The notes beneath the pieces are model-generated. The model was given only the letters and a program-made list of their open reading frames with translations, was not told where the DNA came from and made no database searches. This document shows, in pieces, positions 36,302 through 47,075 of a DNA stretch of 64,000 nucleotides. The DNA is from Piscicola geometra (lineage: Eukaryota; Annelida; Clitellata; Hirudinida; Piscicolidae): positions 4,735,331 through 4,799,330 of the forward strand of contig OX030958.1 of NCBI GenBank assembly GCA_943735955.1, written 5' to 3'. Both the position numbers and the translations under genes were made by a program. Within the stretch, counting starts at the first letter, position 1, and the number at the start of each line of letters is the position of its first letter.

Positions 36302-36700
36302 TGCAGATTGTGGTGGGATAGTGTTTGTATCTTTTGTTGGAAGATGGGTCCAAAAGGGATGTGTAATTGAACGGCTTCAAGATAATTTAAACTGATTTTG
36401 AGAATTTAAAGTCATTTTAGATTATATTTGTATTTGAAACTTTCAGTTGAAAGACTTATATCTTTTGAATATGTCAAAAACTTTTGAAAAATTTTACCAT
36501 TGAAACTTTTATCTTGATTAATAAGAAATGAAGTCATGCGTAATTTTTGATTTGCAAGAATTTCTTTAGAAATTTGAAAAAGTGAAAAACTATTGAAGAT
36601 TTTCTCAAAATGAAAAAGAAAAAAAAATTTAAGATATATTTAACTATTTTAAATGAATTTATTCAGAAAACTATTATGTTTAGATAAGATTTTCCCAAAT

Positions 36701-36785
36701 AAAAATGAGAATAAATAAATAAAATGAGAATAAATAAATAAAATGATAATGAATAAATAAAATGATAATGAGTAAATAAAATGAT
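36701..36785. repeat. 19-bp tandem repeat
   Basis: About four copies of an aaaatgagaataaataaat unit, with aaaatg starting at 36702, 36721, 36740, 36759 and 36778. It lies between the neuropeptide gene and the INTS12 stop. Confidence 0.85.
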
Positions 36786-36842
36786 TAAAAAATATAAATT
36801 TGTAAGTCTCTAAATGACTTGTAAACTTCAAAAGAACGGAAT

Positions 36843-38929
36843 TCAATTCTTTCTATTGAGGGAGGAAGCGAAAGAGAGTTGACCAGAGATGGCTGATGAG
36901 AACGACGTCACGGATGGTTTGGACGTTTTGGTGGTCTTGAAGGAAGATGAGGAGGAGGAAGAGTTGGAAGATGATGATGAAAGAAAGAGTGATGATGGTG
37001 GCTTGCTCTTAGTTTTGTTACTCGAGGCCAGATTAGCAGCCAAGCAAGCCAGACCACGTGATGATGATGATGTCGATGCATTAGCGTCTTTCGCCTGTGT
37101 GTTATTCAGATAGAAAATTCAACGTTATCTTCGTTATTATCATCATCATTATCATTATTATTAGTAGTAATATAATCATCTTTATCATCGTCAACACACA
37201 TTTCATAAATTTCTTCAAAACCTTCTTAAAACAAAAAGTAACCGAACACAATGAACAATAGCATCATCATCACAACCTTGTTGCTTTCAATGCGTTTGAA
37301 GGGCTGCTGAGTCATCAAGGAGGAGGAAAAAGAGGAGGAGGAGGAGGAGGTGAGTTGGTCCTGCCTCAAGGAAGAGGAAGAGATGGCCTTGGAGAAGAGA
37401 AGGGGTGAGTCACGTGATGAAGAGGTGGATGCTGATGCTGATAATGATGCCTGAGTGGTCGGAAGCTTCACTTTTTTTGCGGGTGGTTTGGAAGCCTGGT
37501 GGAAGGGAGTATGCTAGTTAGTGAAAATTTAGCCTGAAATAAAAATTTGGCCATCTAATAATAAATAAAAATAAGATTTAAAAATATAAAATTATATAGA
37601 TTAATTGAATAAGATTTTCAATAAAGTATGAAAGTTGTTATTAGAACTAAAAAAAATACATGAACGAAAATAGAGAGAAGGCTACAAACAATCTTCTTGG
37701 AGAGAGTCCTGGAGCACTTGGCACAGTACCACACCAGACGAGGGTCGTTGATGTTCTCAGTTATCGGTGGTTTGTGACACTCCTGGCGAAGGAATGGTGG
37801 AGTATTATTATGGATTTGGAGATGGTGATTTGAAAGGATTGAAAGATGGGTTGTGGTAATCAATAGGCAAATAAACTTTTAAAAACACAAACGTTTCCCA
37901 TGACCAGCCAGGTTATAGGGTAAGAATAAAGAATATTTGTTTCGTCATTTCTCATCACAGGGCTTTAGCTTCTCTTAGTAGCGCCCATCTCTACTTAAAA
38001 TACACATGAAAAAAACACTCACTTGATGGTACAAGCCATGGCATTCTTGGCACTCAACCAACTGGTTCTGTGAGAATTGGGACAAGCTCCTGAGAGGTGG
38101 ATGTGTTGAAATACTTGCTTTCATTCATAAAAAAGGACATTTAATCCACTAATGAAAAAATGAGTAAATAATTGTAATAACTATTTAAACTCATATAGTT
38201 ACTATATTATAGTAGGTGTTGTTAGTGTAATAGCAGAAAAGCCTACTTGCAGACGACGCAGATCATGGTGTCAGAATCAAGTGGAGTAGTGGTAGCTTGG
38301 ATGACAGCATCATCATCATCATCACTCACATCAGTGTCATCATCACTACTCTGCACCATCCTCTTCCTGCTTGTTTCTGTCTCCTTGCTTGTCTTTGTGT
38401 CTGTCTGCATGTGTATTTAGTTTTCAATTAAACTTTTTTTATTATGGTATTATATTTAAAGAATAAAAATAGCCTATATACTATTAGCTTTAGTTCTTAC
38501 ATTTGGAATGTCAGAGCACAAATGGTTATTTTATTGAAATGCTATAGATTTAAACAATAAAAATATTATCATATTGATATCAGCTCAAATAATGTTGAAA
38601 AAAACGGAACCTTTTCAGAAGTAGAAAAATCTTGGACCTCGGAAGAATGAAATTGAAGCTTGTTTTTGATACTTGATTCATCTGCATCAATCTAAGAATG
38701 GGTTTATTTTTTTAATGTAATTAAAATAGATTTTGAAAATAAATGAAATTATATAAAGTTTTTTAATTACTTTTTTGTTTTCTTTTCTGTTTTTCTTCAA
38801 AGTGTCCTCATAGATTTGTCTCAATTCTGCAGCAGAAGTTTCTGATCTTGAATGTAGAAGTTTTAAAGCTTTAAGAAATGTCGGTTCTAACTCTACTATA
38901 TAAGGCCTAGCCGTTTCATTTATAAACAT
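36843..38929 (-). CDS. INTS12: Integrator complex subunit 12
   Basis: Seven exons (minus): 38929-38771, 38691-38611, 38404-38247, 38089-38023, 37782-37690, 37495-37277, 37094-36843; phases agree, 342 residues. The N-terminal helix [18 protein letters not shown] matches the conserved N-terminal segment of INTS12. A PHD finger is built across exons 3-5: [39 protein letters not shown], with the C4HC3 ligands present. The C-terminal half is Ser/Lys-rich low complexity, as in the family. Integrator cleaves nascent snRNAs and attenuates promoter-proximal Pol II; INTS12 is a small nuclear subunit. The C-terminus ends FASSLNRKN and lacks the basic terminal helix I would expect from the human protein. 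Confidence 0.92.
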
Positions 38930-39352
38930 TTTGAGTTTTCAAAAACTAAAATTAAAAATAAATAGATTTTGAGCTTGAGTCTACTTTTCTCAATGATCTT
39001 GGGATGTTCAAATTATAAAATAAACACATTCATATTATAAAGTTTTTTAAATAAATATTTGAAATAAATTTTTTTTTGAATAATCATTTTTATTTAAATT
39101 TTTTTTTGACAACTAACAAGTCATAAAATGAAGTACTTAAGGTATCTTGCTTCTGATAACTACTCGAAAAGAAACTAGACAAAAATTTATAGGAAGTGAG
39201 AAAGAATTACAGGCACATCCCAATGACCTACGTAACTAATGCATAGTAATGAGCATTTGTGAGCCTACTTTAGTCTTTAGTCCATAAATACTGACTAAGG
39301 CTATTACTGCCACATTCAACCAAACCCCCTAGTTTTTGAACTTTACTCAAGA
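38930..39352. promoter_or_regulatory. divergent promoter interval INTS12 / HSDL2
   Basis: 423 bp between the INTS12 start (minus) and the HSDL2 start (plus). No clear TATA box. Shared promoter use is inferred from spacing. Confidence 0.45.
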
Positions 39353-42087
39353 ATGATTCAAAACGCTGGGTAAATAATAAAAACATGTTATAAAATTGAT
39401 TTAATTAGATTATTGCATTTTCTATGTCCCTTTAATTTTCAGAAAACTTGCTGGAAAAACAATCTTCATCACTGGAGCAAGTCGTGGCATTGGAAAAGCC
39501 ATTGCGGAAAAGTGTGCCAGGGATGGAGCGAACATTGTCATCGCCGCTAAAACTGTCAAACCTCACCCTAAACTGAAGGGAACCATTTTCACGGCAGCAG
39601 CAGAGCGTAAGTCACGCTTTTATGAATGACATTTTAGACGAAGAGGTCAACTTTCAAAATCACCTTTTAATCCAACGCAGTTGAAAAATTGGGTGGAAAA
39701 TGTCTGCCATGTGAGGTCGACATAAGGGATGAAGGACAAGTGAAGAGTGCAGTGGAAAAGGCTGTGGAGATGTTTGGAGGAATTGACATTCTTGTTAATA
39801 ATGCATCAGCCATTCAACTCACCAATACTCCTGTGAGATATTCAAACATTAAAAGTTTTAAGTTACCCTATAGCAATTGAAATCTTTGATATAGAATCTA
39901 AGATATTTATAAATAACTATAATTAAATTGATGACATTGATAACTTTAAAGTTTAAACAAAAGTTGAACCAACTTGCAGTCAACTGATATGAAGAAGTTT
40001 GACTTGATGTTTGGAGTCAACACCAGAGGAACATACCTGTGGTAAGGATTCTTCAGCTACAATAAAGCTAATGAATACTCAATAATTGATCTAATTATGT
40101 CTTAAGAATTCAAAAACACTACCATCCACCATATTCCCTATTCTCCTACCTCTCCATTATCAACTTATTGCATAGCTCGAAACAATGTCTGCCTCATCTG
40201 AAAAAAGGCAAACACTCCAAGATCCTTAACATAAGTCCCCCCCTCACCATGCAGCCGCACTGGTTCAAGGACCACGTCGGTTAGTTAATACATTTATTGG
40301 TGTTTCATTATTGTAGCTCTAATTATTTAGTGTTTAAAAGTTATCAAAACTTTCAGACTTTAAAAAAATGTGTTTTTATATATTTTTTTATGAGCTTCTG
40401 TGTTTTATCAGACTCAATTGAATATTTATTCTTAATGTTTCTTTTTACTTTCTTATTCATTATATTATTGAAGACTTCTCCCACATTATTCAATTAGCCT
40501 ACACCATGGCAAAGTACGGAATGTCGATGTGTGTGTTAGGAATGGCGGAAGAATTCAAGAAAGATGGAGTCTCAGTAAATGCCCTGTGGCCCAGAACTGG
40601 TGCGTTGGATTTGGTTCAGTTGGAAGAAGAAGGAAGGTGGAAGGGGAAGAGAAAGTAAGGTTGTGTGGAGAGGGAGAAGAGAAGGTAAGGGTAGAATGAG
40701 GAAATGAAGTAAGGAAGGGTGGATGGAAGGAGAGAAGTTATTTTAAGTAAGGGTGGAGGGCAAATGGTAATGAAATTCTTTCTTGTTTGCCTTAAATAAC
40801 TTTATTATATATATTAATGATACTTCATTTTCTTATGATACATTTTAAATATAATTTTTAACTTATCCACCTATGATCAAAATTTTTTTTCTATTTTTAC
40901 TTTCACCATTCAACTATTCCACCCATCCACCAGCCATCTACACCGCTGCCATGGAAATGCTGGGAGAGGGTGAAGCGGTGAGGAATCTTTGTCGTAAACC
41001 CGAAATAGTTTCGGACGCAGCGTACGTCATCCTTACCAACGATGACGTCACAAATACCGGAAACTTCTACATTGATGATGAGGTGCTGTCTAAGGCGGGA
41101 GTGACCGATATCGCTTCATACAGCTATGTGCCTGGTAAGTAAGAGGGGGGGTTTGATGGTTTATGGTTGCATGGTGAAATACTCACTCTTCTTCGCTCAA
41201 CCTACCGACGGATTAAAAAAATACGTTCAATTGTGACCTTTGTCAATCAAAATTCTCCATAGCTTCATAACGTCATTTCACTGGTACAACAATCACTTCA
41301 GCATCCTCAACACCATCGCAGATGCCACACTTCTGCCTGATTTCTTCCTCGAAGACTCCTACGATAAGTACCAAGAATTCGCAAAAATGCTCAAACCATC
41401 CTCTTCTACAGCATCATCATCATCAGGGGCAGCATCATCATCAGCAGCAGCAGGTTCAACTACTGAGAACCCAGAGATTTTGAAGCTTTTTGAAACGATC
41501 AAGAGCGTCATCACTCCTGACCTTGTAAAAGCCGTTGAGGCTTCTTACATGTTCGAGTTGTTGGGTGCGTGAGGTGTTGGGGGGGGTGGATAATAAGTGA
41601 GAAAGATAGTGGTGGGATTGATAATAAGTGAGTAAGATAGTGTTGGGGTGCTTGTTGGGTGACTGGCGTGGTTTTGTTTTTGGTAAAGAAATGTTTCACA
41701 ATACTAGCTAATACAACTAATTGTAATTAACATATAATTAAACTTATCGCTAAAATAATTCTCTATTAATTGAATTCGTCTCTTTGTTTCAAACACAACT
41801 CTTATAACATCACTTTTCCATCTGACGATCACCACACAGACGACAAGTGCATCTTCCTTGACTTGAAGAACCAACCAGGCGATGTAAAGTTCATGGAGCG
41901 AGAGGACAGCGAGAGTTTAGCCGTCGATTCGCACTTCAAGATGGATTCAACCATCTTCATCCAGCTCTTTAACAGTCAGATCTCTGCCAGCTACGCCTTC
42001 ATGACTGGTTCTTTGGAGCTGAGTGGAAGCATGGAAAAGGCGATGCAGCTGTCGAATGTGATGAAATCACTCAAGGCGAAGTTGTAA
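39353..42087 (+). CDS. HSDL2: hydroxysteroid dehydrogenase-like protein 2 (SDR + SCP2)
   Basis: Nine exons: 39353-39369, 39443-39606, 39681-39832, 39980-40041, 40176-40279, 40498-40599, 40934-41134, 41322-41564, 41840-42087; phases agree, 430 residues (human 418). The N-terminal short-chain dehydrogenase has the cofactor motif TGASRGIG, NNAS, the ISPP serine and the catalytic YTMAK. ALWPRTAIYTAAM follows the usual substrate loop. A Ser/Ala-rich linker (poly-Ser in exon 8) leads to a C-terminal SCP2 sterol-carrier domain (FLDLKNQPGDVKF, AFMTGSLELSGSMEKAMQLS). I see no canonical C-terminal peroxisome tripeptide beyond a final AKL, which is a plausible PTS1 (SKL-like); HSDL2 is peroxisomal/mitochondrial in vertebrates. 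The first coding exon is only 17 nt and was chosen because MIQNAG aligns with the family N-terminus. Confidence 0.95.
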
Positions 42088-42183
42088 GGGGTCTCTTTTC
42101 GTATCGTGTTGGTCTAGAGGGTGATGAGAGAAGGTTTTGGTGCTTGTATTTGAAGAGAAAGGGTGTTTATTTAAAAGGGTTTG

Positions 42184-42435
42184 AATAAATGTCCACTATG
42201 TCAACTAAAAGATTGAGTTGGAAGAATTGTAGATCATTTATCTGGAGCTGATTGGAGTTTTACTTTCCCATTTTCTATCTCTACATTGAACGGGAGAGGC
42301 GAACAATCATTGAATATTTATCTGTTCGTGTTACAAGTTCGTTTGTTCATGCTTTAGAGTTTAGTTGATTAATTAAGGTTTATATTTTCATTGTTCTAAG
42401 TGTGCTTAGGAATATCATGTTAAGTTTCAAATAAA
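42184..42435 (+). terminator. candidate polyadenylation signals of HSDL2
   Basis: AATAAA hexamers at 42184-42189 and 42430-42435, 97 and 343 bp after the stop codon. Either could end the transcript. Confidence 0.45.
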
Positions 42436-42659
42436 TTAATATCTGTGAATTCTTATAAAATATGCCTTAATTACGTTTTAAAAACTCTGGGATCTTGCTT
42501 TTACTTCTGTCTCCCCACCTAACCGTTGTATTAGAATGTTACAACAAATTGTCAGTTTAAAATTATACTGAAACTCACTTTCCACTCTTCATTTTAAATA
42601 AAACTGTTCTACAACCAAGGACTAAATTCCACCACAACACCGCTCTCCATTAATACTAG

Positions 42660-42751
42660 TAATGACTAGCATTATTATAGTGGCTTATAACCCGAACGAG
42701 CTTCCAGGCCACTTGAGCTGCATATGTTCCATTGCGTCTATGGGTTACTAA
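42660..42751 (-). mobile_element. tRNA-derived SINE copy 4, 3' part (interrupted)
   Basis: Reverse-strand copy of the SINE body (cattattatagtggcttata, ccaggccacttgagctgca). It continues at 44195-44275 across a hAT insertion. The two halves rejoin in register with copies 1 and 3. Confidence 0.8.
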
Positions 42752-44194
42752 TAGAGGTCGGACCGGGTACCCGATCTGACCGGGTACCCGCGAGACTGCC
42801 GCGTGAATGGGAATAAAAATTAATTTCGAGACGGGAAAAGTCGGGAACCGGGAATAGGTTTTCCGGACGGGATCGGGAATCAACATTTTAAATCGGGAAC
42901 GGGAATCAACTTTTAAATCAGGAACGAGAAAAATGGGAATAAAAGTTATTGGGATTGGATTCTTTAACTATGATTTTTCAAAAAACTTCTAAGCATGGAA
43001 ATCTCTATTTCATCGATACTCCGTACTTAAAATAAGTATTAAATGCAATAGAAATGTATGACGAAGCCACCATTGCCAATGTCAAAATCTCGAACACTAC
43101 ATTTGAAGCTGTTATGGCGAGTCCAAATATTAGGGAAATAAGAACAAAAGGGTGAGAATGATAACTTGTCAGATGAAATAAAAATGGTCAGTTATATTAT
43201 TTTTATTTTATAAATTAATACTTTCAATTTGAATGATCAATTTCCAAATGATTGCTCAGTTGATCATTCCGACAAAAGAAAAGATGCCATTGATCTTATT
43301 CATATGACAGCATGTCTGTTGCATCCCCAGTATGAAAGAATAATAAGAAAAAAGTTTGGGATAGAAAAGAAATAAATACCAAGACTTTCATTAGAGAAAA
43401 TTTAATTCTATTTTGTACAGCCAGGCCAAGTTGCAGTGCCGTTGAGAAAAAAACAAATGATGGTTATTTAAAAGTATTATGTTTGTTTTTATAACGTAAA
43501 AATTATAATAAAATTATTATACTATCAAATTATATGAATGATGATATATTTGCAGTTGTGGAGAATAAGAAGGTTGTCAAAAAACATATTTCTAACATTA
43601 TTGAAAAATTAATAATAATGAACGGAAAAAATTCAGATGATGATGAATTGTACAAATATTCACAATTTCGTCCCAACAAAATTGAAGATTATAAAGATGT
43701 TTTATTTTATTGGAGTAAAATGAGCAATTTTCCAATACTACAAGAAGTAGCCAAGATTTTGTTTAGTATACCTGCAAGTTATATTACTTTTAAACGGAAT
43801 TTTTCAACATGGGATCGTTAAACTTCAGGTCCAAAATCATATAATTTAAAGCAAAAACTCTTGACGGTTTAACCCGTATGAAAAGCATAAAGACTTTATT
43901 GAAATACTCAAAAACAATTACTAACTTCAATACTTTCATTTCAATAAGTATTTGAAATTTTAAAAAGCTTTTTTAAATTTTATTTAAAAAAATATTCTCT
44001 GACTTTCAAATGATAAATTATAGAAAAAATGTTAGGACTTGCAAATTTGGGACCAGCGAAAATGAAAAAGAAAAAAAAGGTATTGGGAACGGGTTGGGAC
44101 CGGAAATCGAGTTGCGGGACCGGGAGGGGACGGGAAAAACATTTCGGGAACGGGAGGAGACCGGGAATGAAAAATCATCCATGTCTGACCTCTA
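42752..44194. mobile_element. decayed hAT-family DNA transposon
   Basis: 1443 bp inserted in a SINE. The ends are inverted: tagaggtcggac at the left and, read inward from the right, tagaggtcagac. The flanking 8 bp are gttactaa (42744-42751) and gttactat (44195-44202), a 7-of-8 target duplication of the size typical of hAT elements. Both subterminal regions are packed with cgggaacgggaa-type repeats. A plus-strand ORF at 43534-43821 encodes the C-terminal dimerisation region (FYWSKMSNFPILQEVAKILF then SIPASYITFKRNFST). An upstream fragment near 43285-43345 reads MTACLLHPQYERI in another frame. Stops and frameshifts mean it is no longer autonomous. Confidence 0.88.
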
Positions 44195-44275
44195 GTTACT
44201 ATGGCATCGGTTGCACTCGAACTTAGGACCTTTCATTATTGGTCAAGCCGAGAGTCGCTACACACTCCATAGCAA
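44195..44275 (-). mobile_element. tRNA-derived SINE copy 4, 5' part
   Basis: Carries the reverse complement of the Pol III head: a B-box-like gcactcgaac and the conserved ggtcaagccgagagtcg. It is separated from its 3' part by the hAT element. Confidence 0.78.
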
Positions 44276-47075
44276 GTTGATAAATATTTGAAATGATGGG
44301 AAAAAATGTCTTACTATCGATGATTTGCCATGAAAATAAAAGTCGTGATCATTTTAATCAAATAAGTGAAGGTATTATAATTAAATTATCTATTCATTTG
44401 AATGAAAATACAGTTGCCACCCAATTAGGAAGATTATTATTTTCATTAAAACGAATTGTAAAAATTATTAATTAACAAAAACAATAAATACCCACACTTT
44501 AAAAGAAATAAATAAAACTTTATAAATATCAACATATATCAAATAAAAATCTTTACATTGTTTTTTAAACTATAAAAATTCATTGATTAAGAGTTAAACC
44601 ACTTTGAAGGAAGATACGACAGACTGAGAGAGCAGCATTGATACAAATCACAATAACACAGTGCATCAATAGGGTTTGTGCAACTAACACCATGCTGATT
44701 TCATCTATCAAGTCTTGAAACTCAAATCTATTAGCAAGCATTCGAATAATAAGTTGTAGTACTCCTAAATTTAGAATGAAACATTTTAATTGTAAAAAAA
44801 CATGAGTTGATAATTCCATCTTGGTATATAAATATAAAGTAAGCATTGAAAGTATAATTCAATGCAAAAAGTGCTTTATCCTTTGTCTAAAATTAGACAC
44901 CTTAAAACTTGTGCTTATATAAATATAGCATTAATTTTTTGTATACTAGTCCACTCACACAAATTCTAAATAAATCAATCAAAAAGATCATTGATAGATA
45001 GTTATATAAATTTAAAAATAAACACAAAATTTAACCTATAACTAATAAAAATGAATAATGATGAGGATAATCATAATGAAAACGCAGTTGGTGGTGGTGC
45101 TAAACTGAACTTCAAGTAAAAGGAATTGGTTTCAAGCATTTCAGCATCTTCATCACCACATGCAAGAGTAGCAATTATTTGTTGTTGCTTATGTTTTAAA
45201 TGGAGTGATCAATGAGTGGTGTAATGTGGTCGCTAAACTGTGAGTTTGCAGTAGCGGCATGAGGGTACGAGAGAGGGGGCGATATTTCAATGAAATCAGC
45301 TTCTATGAAGAGAGGTTCCTTCTAAAGGGGTTCTATTTGAGAGAAATTTCAAACTGACCAGTTTAAATTGTAAATGTTCATTAATTTAATGAAAGAATAT
45401 CTGAACTGAAATCGCTAGGAATCACTAAGGATAACCATTTGCTTACCAGCACGAGCGAATGTGGAATCTATCATGAATACCCGGGTGTTTGAACTTATAA
45501 AAGTATCAGGCATTATAAATAATAAACTCGTTAATATAATAATATATCTTAGCTATTTATATATATTTATAATAATAATAAATATTATTTTACTTTTCGA
45601 GTGAGTATAAACGATTAAAACACATTCAATTCCAAGAAACCATTCATACAAAAAGATATGTGGGGGTAATTCAAGGGTTGATTACAAAGCATAACCAGAC
45701 CGTGTAAATATTTATAATGTTCATTCAAAATCATACAAATGTAAATTTTAAACTAAATATTTACTTTATAGTAGCTAGAGAATAGTATTTTGCCATAAAA
45801 AATTGACTAAAACTAATTTAATATCTTATTTTCTATAAAATATTCGTTGGTAGAAAACAACGAGGTTAACGCTTTTGGGCGCCTAAGACTGCGCGAAAAT
45901 ATCTAAATACAAATATATACCAAAGTATATATTAAAGGTCTTTTAATAGAGCATTTTACGTGAAAAGACTGTATTTACAAACTACAATATAGTGCGAGTG
46001 ATGAAAAAAGAAAATTGAAATTTCTATTGCTTCCAAAACAAGAAATCTTGAGCTGACTAATTGAAATGGTCTAGGTTCACAAATTCGCGAAACGTTATAT
46101 AGTTTTTATGCCACCACAAACTACAAACCATCACACCGACTCTTAATTGTAATCTAAGCATTGGTGCTGCTCCAAACTATAGTTTAGCTGAGATTTGTTA
46201 CCGTACTAGAGGGAATTTTCGTAGTTTACGTTATTCTATTCTATTCGCTACTTCAACTGATTGAAAGCACAAAATGAAATTAGTGGATTTACAATCAATT
46301 GCGTTTCATGCGTAAGTGAGTTAAAGATTGTGAAAAATATTATTTCGCAAAAGTATTTAAAATAAATTATTTCAGTCAAAAGTCTGAGCTTTTAAACTTT
46401 TTATTCGGAAATTAATGATATAGGTCAAAAGGCAAAGAAAGTTTATGAAAAGTAACTCAGATATTAAGAAAAAAGAGGAAAAATAGATACGAATTTCACT
46501 TAGAATTATTGATGAAATTAATTCTAAAGTTTTGAGTCTTCAAGTAAAAAAGTCGTATAAAAATATATAAATATCATTTGAAATTATGAAGTGAAATTTA
46601 AAAACTGTAGAAATAAACTGAAAGTTCTTGCAAGTCATTCAAACAAGTGGTGCAGGACTTCAGTCAAGAAGGTAGTAATACAAGTAACCAGTTAACCATT
46701 CGATAACCGGTTTAAGCCTTTCCAGGCCAAATAAGTGAAACCACAAGTTACTCAAAAACTAGACTGTTATGACTGTAAAATAATGTCTAATATCTTACGA
46801 CAGAAAATAGAAAAGTTGAAGTCGACGATAAGGAAGATAATGAATGCCGTCCTGAAACTCAAACCAAAATAGAGACCTGGATGTACGTGAGAACCAAACT
46901 CCATAAAGTCTAATGATTTCCACAAGTGGAACGAAAATACATTTGCCCCTTCTCTAGGTCTCGCTTCCAATGTCGCTTCTTTGAAGCTTCGTGAGTGGAT
47001 TAGTTGCATTTAGATTTTGATATTCAATTTTTGGTACGCTTGGTTTTGTCAGTGTTTCACCTCCCAAGAAAGATT
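44276..47075. other. intergenic, no gene seen
   Basis: AT-rich. An 88-codon minus ORF at 44580-44846 is hydrophobic (LVAQTLLMHCVIVICINAAL) but has no start context, splice partners or family resemblance I can name. The rest is without features. Confidence 0.5.

Noticed and set aside
36889..37113. Acidic plus-strand ORF
   Set aside because: Shadow of the Ser-rich INTS12 last exon, which has phase-consistent splicing.
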